6,292 bases of DNA, taken from contig CALVYO010000074.1 of the NCBI GenBank assembly GCA_944372275.1, positions 1 through 6,292 on the forward strand, in the 5' to 3' direction. Source of the stretch: an uncultured Bacilli bacterium. Lineage in GTDB: Bacteria > Bacillota_I > Bacilli_A > RF39 > UBA660. Made by a program: the position numbers and the translations under genes. The notes below the pieces were generated by a model. That model did not search any database and was not told the origin of the DNA. It saw only the letters and a list, made by a program, of their open reading frames with translations. Shown here in pieces: positions 1 through 5,445 of this stretch. Position 1 is the stretch's first letter. Each line of letters begins with the position of its first letter.

Positions 1-401
1 TGTAAAACCATTTCACTAGTATTTAAATTTCTAACTTTTTTTAGTCTTCCACTTTCACAAAATCTACACCCCATATTACAGCCAACTTGACTTGATACAC
101 ATAAAGAATTACCATAATCGTGTTTCATTAATACTGCTTCAATTTTGTTATTATCTTCTAACTTAAATAAATATTTTATAACATCAACATCCTCTTGTTT
201 CGTTAATATTTCCAAACTATTTATTTTAAAATCTTCTTTCAAATAACTAATAACTTCTTTTTTTATATTAGTCATTTCATCAAATGATTTTACTCTTTTT
301 TGATATAACCACTCAAACACTTGAGTAGCCTTAAATTTTTTTTCACCTTTACTTATAAAATAGTCTTCTAATTGTTTAATTGTATAGTCATATATATTCA
401 T
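1..401 (-). CDS. rlmN: RlmN-family 23S rRNA (adenine-C2) methyltransferase, N-terminal part (3' end outside window)
   Basis: Radical-SAM enzyme expected to methylate C2 of A2503 in 23S rRNA (and A37 of some tRNAs), acting in the cytoplasm. My translation from the ATG at 401 gives 133 complete residues to the left edge. It begins MNIYDYTIKQLEDYF, followed by the helical N-terminal accessory domain of the family. The core block NSLCVSSQVGCNMGCRFCESG is visible near residues 98-118, with the CX3CX2C [4Fe-4S] ligands as C-NMG-C-RF-C. The second catalytic cysteine of the family lies in the missing C-terminal two thirds. An AGGTG Shine-Dalgarno (411-407) lies 5 bases before the ATG, and an extended -10 precedes it. 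The residue after the third cluster cysteine is Glu (CESGRLKKVRNL), where RlmN and Cfr usually have Ala or Ser, so an RlmN-like paralogue cannot be excluded. The family is certain; the exact methylation target is inferred. Confidence 0.92.
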   Translation of the reverse strand, partial: MNIYDYTIKQLEDYFISKGEKKFKATQVFEWLYQKRVKSFDEMTNIKKEVISYLKEDFKINSLEILTKQEDVDVIKYLFKLEDNNKIEAVLMKHDYGNSLCVSSQVGCNMGCRFCESGRLKKVRNLNTSEMVL

Positions 402-417
402 AATTACACCTATAACC

Positions 418-446
418 ATTATATCATAAGTCTTAAATTTTATCTA
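418..446 (-). promoter_or_regulatory. Candidate sigma-A promoter of rlmN (extended -10)
   Basis: On the minus strand a perfect TATAAT (423-418) is preceded by TG-A, giving an extended -10. A weak -35, TAGATA (446-441), sits 17 bases upstream. The -10 ends only 16 bases before the ATG, so the predicted transcript would start at or just before the Shine-Dalgarno and have a very short leader. Confidence 0.6.
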
Positions 447-478
447 TTTATTTTTGATTCATGATGTAATTTATATGT

Positions 479-516
479 AAAAAAACTTTATTTAAAATAT
501 TCTAAATAAAGTTTTT
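479..516 (-). terminator. Rho-independent terminator of the prepilin/LRR gene
   Basis: Perfect 14-bp inverted repeat, arms 481-494 and 503-516, with an 8-base loop. Read on the minus strand it ends in a T run (485-479). It begins 8 bases after the prepilin stop codon. The stem has a single G-C pair, so it is thermodynamically weak, but its position, perfect symmetry and U-tract fit termination. It separates the prepilin gene from rlmN. Confidence 0.75.
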
Positions 517-523
517 AAAATTA

Positions 524-1534
524 TTATATTTCTAGACAAGAAAAGTCAAAAGAATCATAATTATATTCATCTATTCCAACAAAATTTTCAGGTGTTATTG
601 GATTACACCAAAAAGCGGCCTTATCAATACTAGTGATATTGATTAAATTAGATAAATTTAATTTTGTTAATTCATTTCGGGAAAAGGCGCTATTTTCTAT
701 TATTTTTACACTATCTGGTATAGTTACACTTGTTAGGCTATTACCACTGAATGCGTTTTCTCCTATACTTATAACCTGCTTTTCTTCTATTGTATTTGGT
801 ATAACTACATCATAACCACCGCATGAATTATCATATCCAGTTATTTCTATTCCTTGTTTTTCAACTACATTTGTTATAACATTATTAGATCTTAATTCAT
901 TGATATCAAAAATTCCTTGTTTTATTGCTTGATTTAAATTTACTCCATCTACACTTTCACCTTTGCATAATAAGTCAATTTCTCCACTTTGAAAATTAAA
1001 ACTGGTTCCTGTCATATAAGTTACACACGCATCATAATTTAAGTCAAAAGAATCAACATATGTACCAATAGTTTCATAAGTAAAACATTCTCCTGGTGTA
1101 AAAGCAATTTCTCCTTCTTCAACAAACTTACCATTTTCTAATATAAATATATGGCCATTACTTTCTACTTTTAAATAAGTTAATGTTCCATTATATGTAT
1201 TTTCTAATACTTTTGAATTACCTAAATTAACCATTTTACTTATTTCTTCAGTTGTAAAAGTTGTCTTACTTTCACAATCTACATCTTCACTTGTTAATGT
1301 ACCCATTTGTTTTTTTAATTTTATAGTTTCACAATAATTATTGATTCCACTATATATCATTTGTGATTCAGATTTACCAGCAGATATTCTAGCATCTTCT
1401 ACTACATCTAATATGATTGGTGTAGCAATAAGTGCTACTATAGCAAGTATAATAATCACTGCTAATAATTCTATTAAAGTAAAGGCATTATTTAGTAAAT
1501 GCCCCCCCCCAATTTTGCTATTTGTTAATTTCAT
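524..1534 (-). CDS. Prepilin-like surface protein with C-terminal BspA-type leucine-rich repeats
   Basis: 336 residues. Residues 1-17 form a short leader ending NNA, then FTLIELLAVIIILAIVALIA (18-37), a type IV prepilin N-terminus with cleavage expected between Ala17 and Phe18, Glu22 as mature Glu5, and a hydrophobic helix to about residue 42. Ala instead of Gly at -1 is tolerated in some prepilins. A pseudopilin-like globular region runs to about 148, then a cysteine-containing linker, then from about 245 to 312 roughly three LRR_5 (BspA-like) repeats of about 23 residues with the phrases SIGENAFSGN, LTSVTIPDSV and NSAFSRNELT. All eight cysteines follow the membrane helix. The protein is expected to be processed by a prepilin peptidase and displayed outside the cell; an adhesion role is inference. 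A run of nine G encodes Gly9-Gly11 and is a likely slippage site. AGGAG lies 10 bases before the ATG. No pilus assembly genes are in the window. Confidence 0.85.
   Translation of the reverse strand: MKLTNSKIGGGHLLNNAFTLIELLAVIIILAIVALIATPIILDVVEDARISAGKSESQMIYSGINNYCETIKLKKQMGTLTSEDVDCESKTTFTTEEISKMVNLGNSKVLENTYNGTLTYLKVESNGHIFILENGKFVEEGEIAFTPGECFTYETIGTYVDSFDLNYDACVTYMTGTSFNFQSGEIDLLCKGESVDGVNLNQAIKQGIFDINELRSNNVITNVVEKQGIEITGYDNSCGGYDVVIPNTIEEKQVISIGENAFSGNSLTSVTIPDSVKIIENSAFSRNELTKLNLSNLINITSIDKAAFWCNPITPENFVGIDEYNYDSFDFSCLEI
1502..1510 (-). repeat. Homopolymeric G9 tract (C9 on plus strand), candidate phase-variation site
   Basis: Nine consecutive G on the coding strand supply the codons for Gly9-Gly11 of the prepilin/LRR protein, upstream of the cleavage motif. 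Ten G would give Gly-Gly-Gly-Ala-Phe-Thr-Lys-stop; eight would give Gly-Gly-Gly-Ile-Tyr-stop. Either single-base change therefore truncates the product to about 15 residues. A G or C run of this length stands out in an approximately 27% G+C sequence. Confidence 0.8.
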
Positions 1535-1561
1535 ATTATTTCAACTCCTATTCTTAAATTA

Positions 1562-1590
1562 ATTATACTTTTTTTACTTTAAATTGTCAA
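1562..1590 (-). promoter_or_regulatory. Consensus sigma-A promoter of the prepilin/LRR gene
   Basis: Perfect TTGACA (1590-1585) and perfect TATAAT (1567-1562) on the minus strand, separated by exactly 17 bases. The -35 overlaps the TGA stop codon (1589-1587) of the upstream penicillin-binding protein gene. The -10 ends 27 bases before the prepilin ATG, leaving room for the AGGAG ribosome-binding site (1549-1545). This is one of the two strongest promoters in the window and makes the surface protein independent of the sodA-pbpA transcript. Confidence 0.85.
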
Positions 1591-3650
1591 TTATATAATT
1601 CAAAATATTTTGATGATATTCTATTAGTTATATTTTTATTAATTGAGGCTCTAGCAGTAGAATTAGATTCTTGATAAAATACATCTGGTGATACAACGAC
1701 AAATGAAACTTTTGGATTATCATATGGAGCATATGCCCCAAATGTATTACTTATCGTTTCTTTATCTATTTTACCATCACCATCTGAATCGATAAAACTT
1801 TCACTCGTCCCTGTCTTACCAGCAGCATTATATTTATAATCAATATAACCAACACCAGTACCACTAGTTAACATTACTTCTCTAAATCCTTGTTTAATTC
1901 TATTTAAATATTTATCTTCTAAAGTTATTTTATTTAAAACTGTCGGTTTTACTTCATATAGTAAATCAGTTAATCCATCCTTAGTAGGGCTATAAACTGC
2001 TTTAAGTAAATTAGGTTTCATTCGATAACCGCCATTAGCAATAGTATTAATATATTGACTTAACTGAATTGGCGTATAAGTATCAAATTGTCCAATTGAA
2101 AAATCTAATAAATGACCTGGTAGTGTACTATCACTAGTATAACCTAAACTTTCAATAGGTAAATCAATACCAGTTTTAACACCTAGTCCAAATTCTTTAA
2201 AAGTATTACGGTAAATATCAAAAGCATTAGGATTGATATTTATTTTTTCATTATATTGATAATTACCACCACCTACTTTAATAGCAGTTAAAAATTGAAA
2301 TACATTAGATGAATATTTTAAAGCGGTTATATCATCGACACTACCTAAGTTTGTCCAAGAACATTTTAAAGGAGTATCAGCAATTTTAATACACCTATCT
2401 TGAACTCTTTCATTTAAAATAATACTACCTGTTTTATAACCAACAGCATGGGACGCTCCTTTTACAATCGATCCTGCTGTTACTGGTGTCGTAACAATAC
2501 CGGGAGTATAATCATATACTTTATATTTTCCATCTTCTTCTACTACTTGTTTACCAGCCATCGCTAATATTTCCCCAGTATTAGGATCACTTATAATTAC
2601 AAAAGACCGATTATAATATTTAGTGTTAGGATATTCCTTTCCTTTTAAAACTTCTTCTTCTAATATCTTTTCGATTTCTTTTTGTAATTCAATATCGATA
2701 GTTAATACAATATCATTACCACGACTACCTTCATCAATTATTTTTCTAGTGCCATCATCTAATATTTGATATACCGTTTTCTCACCTTTTAAAATTGACT
2801 CATATTGATATTCTAAATAACTAATACCTACTCTATCATTTAAACTATAACCTAAATTTAAATAATAATCTTTTAATTCATATGGTATACCGGTTTCATT
2901 AGTTGAAACACTACCTAATATTGTTTTAAAAACATCACCATAAGGATAAACTCTATTCCAGTCTAATCTTACATCAAATCCTTTTAAATTATTGACATTT
3001 TCAGCTATTATGGCATATTCTTTATCAGTTACATCTTCTTTCTTTATAACCTTTTCATCATAACTATATCCTTTATTCATTAAATAATAAATATAAGCGG
3101 CTTTTTTATCTTTTTCTTCTAAATTATCTAACTGTTCATCTATTCTTTCTAGTTTCAAATTTTCTATATCAGTATCAGTTAATTTTCTTTCTTCTAATAA
3201 TTGCCATTCCTCATCAGAAATCAATCTATTAGCTTCTTCTTTATTATTTAAAATCCAAAATTTTTTTAATTCTTTTTCATTTAATTTATAATCCAAAGAA
3301 ATCATATCAGCAACTTTATATGCAAGTTCTATTTCTTCTTTAGTAGTTATACCGTTTTGTTTTTTATAATAAATTACTTTAACCGCTTCATTATCGACGA
3401 TTATTTTACCATTTCGATCATAAATTCTTCCTCTTGGTGTACTAGTAGATGTAACAATATTTTGACTTAATTTTTCTACTTTTTCAACATAAAACTCATG
3501 TTTTACAACTTGAATAATAAATAAATTAACACTTAAAAAAATCATTATTACACATATTACTATAATTAAAATATTATATCTTTTTTCAACTGTTTCTTTA
3601 ATATCTTTATTTTTAATACTTAAATTATAAATTTTCTTGTATTTCTTCAT
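1587..3650 (-). CDS. pbpA: Class B penicillin-binding protein, PBP2 type (peptidoglycan DD-transpeptidase)
   Basis: 687-residue monofunctional transpeptidase that cross-links peptidoglycan outside the membrane; PBP2-type enzymes work with the RodA elongation machinery. One N-terminal membrane anchor (about 26-48) follows a basic cytoplasmic stretch. Next come the dimerisation/pedestal region, starting with TSTPRGRIYDRNG near 69-81, and the transpeptidase domain from about 310 to the end. All three catalytic motifs are present: S394-I-V-K397 (nucleophile Ser394), S447-S-N449 and K612-T-G614. The usual Pro of PGSxxK is Ala here (TAGSIVKG). There are no PASTA domains, which argues against a PBP2x/Spo type. 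A D621-x-D-x-D-G acidic loop follows the KTG motif. The ATG overlaps the end of sodA by 26 bases and has no clear Shine-Dalgarno, pointing to translational coupling. The symbol rests on the sodA-adjacent position, as for B. subtilis pbpA; family certain, orthologue inferred. Confidence 0.93.
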   Translation of the reverse strand: MKKYKKIYNLSIKNKDIKETVEKRYNILIIVICVIMIFLSVNLFIIQVVKHEFYVEKVEKLSQNIVTSTSTPRGRIYDRNGKIIVDNEAVKVIYYKKQNGITTKEEIELAYKVADMISLDYKLNEKELKKFWILNNKEEANRLISDEEWQLLEERKLTDTDIENLKLERIDEQLDNLEEKDKKAAYIYYLMNKGYSYDEKVIKKEDVTDKEYAIIAENVNNLKGFDVRLDWNRVYPYGDVFKTILGSVSTNETGIPYELKDYYLNLGYSLNDRVGISYLEYQYESILKGEKTVYQILDDGTRKIIDEGSRGNDIVLTIDIELQKEIEKILEEEVLKGKEYPNTKYYNRSFVIISDPNTGEILAMAGKQVVEEDGKYKVYDYTPGIVTTPVTAGSIVKGASHAVGYKTGSIILNERVQDRCIKIADTPLKCSWTNLGSVDDITALKYSSNVFQFLTAIKVGGGNYQYNEKININPNAFDIYRNTFKEFGLGVKTGIDLPIESLGYTSDSTLPGHLLDFSIGQFDTYTPIQLSQYINTIANGGYRMKPNLLKAVYSPTKDGLTDLLYEVKPTVLNKITLEDKYLNRIKQGFREVMLTSGTGVGYIDYKYNAAGKTGTSESFIDSDGDGKIDKETISNTFGAYAPYDNPKVSFVVVSPDVFYQESNSTARASINKNITNRISSKYFELYN

Positions 3651-4167
3651 ATATTTTACTTACTTTACTAAAATCAACAATTGAAAAAAAGTTATTAATA
3701 TATTCTTGTCTATTATTTTGATAATCTAAAAAATAGGCGTGTTCCCATAAATCTAAATTCATAATCGGTTTTAAGCCATATGAATAAGGTGTGTCTTCAT
3801 TCGAGGTATTGATTATTTCTAATTTTTTATCATTATTTAAAACTAAAAAAGTGTAACCAGAACCAACTACGTAATTAGCAGTTTTAATAAATTCTTCTTT
3901 AAATTTATCAACTGATCCAAAATCTTCAATTATTTTATTTTTAAATAATTCACTCATTTCACCTTGACCTAAAATACTAAAAAACAATTCGTGGTTCAAA
4001 GCACCACCTAAATTAAATAAAATATTACCTCTTTCATTAATAGGAAAATCATCGATATTTTTAACTAAATTTTTATAATCTTTTAAATTACCTAATTTAT
4101 CTAAATAACTTTGATATATTTTATTATGAATATTCATTGTAAAATCAGTTATATATGGTTCGTACAT
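3625..4167 (-). CDS. sodA: Iron/manganese superoxide dismutase
   Basis: 180-residue cytoplasmic enzyme that converts superoxide to oxygen and hydrogen peroxide. The four metal ligands can be placed: His14 (in TMNIHNK), His59 (in ALNHELFF), and Asp139 and His143 (in LDLWEHAYF). The C-terminal half (VGSGYTFLV, LDLWEHAYFLDYQ) is typical of the family. It is short: about 15 N-terminal residues of the usual LPELPYAYDALEP stretch are absent, yet the strong AGGAGG site (4179-4174), 6 bases before the ATG, supports this start. The helix after His14 reads HNKIYQSY instead of the usual HHxKHHxTY, so the second-sphere His30 is missing. Glu124 stands where manganese enzymes usually have Gln (NQDSP becomes NEDTP). 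GGALNH resembles the Mn type more than the Fe type (Gln in that helix). Metal preference is uncertain. It overlaps the PBP gene by 26 bases; no convincing promoter is visible upstream. Confidence 0.92.
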   Translation of the reverse strand: MYEPYITDFTMNIHNKIYQSYLDKLGNLKDYKNLVKNIDDFPINERGNILFNLGGALNHELFFSILGQGEMSELFKNKIIEDFGSVDKFKEEFIKTANYVVGSGYTFLVLNNDKKLEIINTSNEDTPYSYGLKPIMNLDLWEHAYFLDYQNNRQEYINNFFSIVDFSKVSKIYEEIQENL

Positions 4168-4198
4168 AACATTCCTCCTCTTAATATTTTATTTAATT

Positions 4199-4228
4199 TT
4201 CATAACATTATTCACTTATACATATAAT
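4199..4228 (+). promoter_or_regulatory. Candidate promoter of the DUF2624-like gene
   Basis: Perfect TATAAT at 4223-4228 with a weak -35, TTCATA (4199-4204), 18 bases upstream. The -10 ends 14 bases before the ATG, so the transcript would start at or next to the GGTGAG ribosome-binding site (4234-4239). In this AT-rich gap between divergent genes a chance match is possible. Confidence 0.45.
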
Positions 4229-4242
4229 ATAACGGTGAGAAT

Positions 4243-4497
4243 ATGAAAGAAAGGTTAATTAGTGAATATGTAAGTAGAATGACTTTAGATGATGTTAATA
4301 GTTTTGCTTTAAAAAATGGTATTATTTTAAAAGATAGTGAAATCAAATTAATATATGATCATATTAAAAATAATTGGCATACTATTGTCTTTGGTAATCC
4401 AAGAGGTATACTAGACGATTTAAAAGAAAAACTAGATAGTACAAGTTATCAAAAAATAGAATCATTATATATTTACTTTAAAAATCGTTATCTATAA
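4243..4497 (+). CDS. Small DUF2624-like (YqfT-like) protein of unknown function
   Basis: 84 residues, soluble, apparently mostly helical, with no membrane segment and no cysteine. It has the layout I associate with the DUF2624/YqfT family: an N-terminal MTLDDVNSFALKNGIILKD block (compare ITPEDLLKYGKQY), a helix (EIKLIYDHIKNNW), a short phrase where YqfT proteins carry NIFN/NIFD (TIVFGNPRG), then a charged helix with KEKLDSTSYQKIESLY. The recognition is from memory of the family pattern, but it is reinforced by the adjacent nfo gene, since yqfT sits beside nfo in Bacillus. A GGTGAG site lies 3 bases before the ATG. The gene diverges from sodA and converges on nfo with a 10-base tail-to-tail overlap. 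Its biochemical role is unknown. Confidence 0.72.
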   Translation: MKERLISEYVSRMTLDDVNSFALKNGIILKDSEIKLIYDHIKNNWHTIVFGNPRGILDDLKEKLDSTSYQKIESLYIYFKNRYL

Positions 4498-5369
4498 TAA
4501 TTTCTTATATCATTAATTAAATTATTATTAAATTTTTTATTTAAAATCATTTCTATTTCAAATTTATAAGGTGGATACATTCTTTCTTTAGAATTATCAT
4601 CTACCGAAACATAAGGTGTCTCTAATATTTTAGGGATATTTTTTAATTTATCGTTATAAATTATTTTTATTAAATTATCAAAACCAATTGTTCCATATCC
4701 AATATTTTCATGCCTATCTTTATGAGCATTTATTACATTTTTACTATCATTTATATGAATACATTTTAAATAATCTAAACCAATTTTTTGATCAAATAAA
4801 TCTAATACTTTATCAAAATTATTCAAATCATAACCGGCATCATTGATATGACAAGTATCTAAGCAAACACCTAATTTATAATTAACACCATCGATTATTT
4901 CTTTTATTTCTTCAAACGTTTTACCTAATTCAGTACCTTTACCTGCCATTGTTTCTAATAATATTAAAACATTACTTTTACCAACTTTATTTAAATTATC
5001 AATAATATTTTTTATGCCTTCTTCTTTACTCAATTTAACGCTACTACCAGGATGAAGAACTAATTTATTCATACCTAATTGTTCGACTCTTTTTAGTTCT
5101 TGTTTTAAAAAAGTAACGGCAAAATCATTTGAACTTGCTAAATTAATTATATAAGGAGCGTGAACTACAACATTATTTATATCTATATTATTTTCTATCA
5201 TTAATTTTTTAGCCTCTTTAGTTAAATTATCATCGATTGGTAATCTATTAGCATTCTGTGGAGCACCAGTATAAAACATAAAAGTAGTACTACCATAACT
5301 TAATGCCTCTTTAACACTACCAACTAATTGTGTATCTTTTTTAAATGATACGTGAGAACCTATTATCAT
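4488..5369 (-). CDS. nfo: Endonuclease IV (AP endonuclease, Nfo)
   Basis: Zinc-dependent AP endonuclease of base-excision repair that cuts 5' of abasic sites and removes blocked 3' ends. 293 residues from the start chosen here, close to the usual length (about 280-300). A TIM-barrel enzyme with all nine metal ligands of the family visible: His70, His106, Glu139, Asp171, His174, His205, Asp218, His220 and Glu250, in the motifs VVHAPY, LVLHPGSS, LLETMAGKG, CLDTCHINDAGYD, CIHINDSKN, AHKDRHENIGYG and ILETPYV. An upstream in-frame ATG (5378) directly abuts the AGGAG site with no spacer, whereas the ATG at 5369 lies 9 bases from it and gives the familiar MIIGSHVSF N-terminus; I therefore prefer 5369. 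Convergent with the DUF2624-like gene. The candidate promoter overlaps the tail of the upstream terminator and a weak PerR-like site. Confidence 0.96.
   Translation of the reverse strand: MIIGSHVSFKKDTQLVGSVKEALSYGSTTFMFYTGAPQNANRLPIDDNLTKEAKKLMIENNIDINNVVVHAPYIINLASSNDFAVTFLKQELKRVEQLGMNKLVLHPGSSVKLSKEEGIKNIIDNLNKVGKSNVLILLETMAGKGTELGKTFEEIKEIIDGVNYKLGVCLDTCHINDAGYDLNNFDKVLDLFDQKIGLDYLKCIHINDSKNVINAHKDRHENIGYGTIGFDNLIKIIYNDKLKNIPKILETPYVSVDDNSKERMYPPYKFEIEMILNKKFNNNLINDIRNYYR
4494..4538 (+). terminator. Weak candidate terminator for the DUF2624-like gene
   Basis: Ten-bp perfect inverted repeat (4494-4503 with 4519-4528), a 15-base loop, then a T6 run at 4533-4538. It overlaps the TAA stop of the plus-strand gene and lies inside the 3' end of nfo. 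The stem is entirely A-T and the loop is long, so this may be chance. Confidence 0.3.
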
Positions 5370-5378
5370 ACTAATCAT

Positions 5379-5383
5379 CTCCT
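5379..5383 (-). promoter_or_regulatory. Ribosome-binding site that decides the nfo start
   Basis: AGGAG on the minus strand is immediately adjacent to the ATG at 5378 (zero spacing) but 9 bases from the ATG at 5369. Only the second spacing is normal, so translation of nfo most likely starts at 5369. Confidence 0.7.
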
Positions 5384-5389
5384 TTAATA

Positions 5390-5418
5390 ATTATAATAAA
5401 ATTTTAGTATAAAAACAA
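5390..5418 (-). promoter_or_regulatory. Candidate promoter of nfo
   Basis: TATAAT (5395-5390) with TTGTTT (5418-5413) 17 bases upstream on the minus strand. The -35 lies in the U-rich tail of the terminator of the preceding gene. The -10 sits inside a sequence (5396-5382) matching 12 of 14 fixed positions of the PerR consensus TTATAATnATTATAA. Confidence 0.5.
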
Positions 5419-5419
5419 G

Positions 5420-5445
5420 AAAAAAATGGTATTTAAACCATTTTT
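5420..5445 (-). terminator. Rho-independent terminator of the 233-residue hypothetical gene
   Basis: Nine-bp perfect stem (5437-5445 with 5422-5430) containing three G-C pairs around a 6-base loop. It is followed on the minus strand by a T7 run (5426-5420), part of which forms the stem, then a further T-rich stretch. The stem starts inside the TAA stop codon (5446-5444) of the gene it ends. Confidence 0.8.

Noticed and set aside
481..516. Bidirectional terminator
   Set aside because: The stem is symmetric, but no plus-strand gene ends here, and the plus-strand tail is only the T5 already in the stem followed by A; it serves the minus-strand gene.
633..815. 60-codon open frame on the plus strand
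   Set aside because: Lies entirely antisense within the prepilin/LRR gene, with no ribosome-binding site or promoter; hydrophobic content is the shadow of the LRR coding strand.
1341..1562. 73-codon open frame on the plus strand
   Set aside because: Antisense to the prepilin N-terminus and its leader; it reads through the C9 run and has no independent initiation signals.
1587..3650. Mycoplasma-type code (TGA as Trp)
   Set aside because: All four PBP tryptophans are TGG, and the PBP gene ends in TGA with the family's full length reached, so TGA is a stop.
4165..4172. Alternative sodA start at the ATG at 4172-4170
   Set aside because: It is 5 bases upstream in a different frame and too close to AGGAGG; the ATG at 4167 has the right spacing and reads EPYITDFTMNIH in register with the family.
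4214..4232. PerR or Fur operator between sodA and the DUF2624-like gene
   Set aside because: The best alignment (TTATACA-T-ATAATAT) matches only about 10 of 14 PerR positions, not distinguishable from chance in this AT-rich gap.
4243..4497. Small gene as a toxin or antitoxin
   Set aside because: There is no adjacent small partner gene, and the residue pattern and nfo context fit DUF2624 better.
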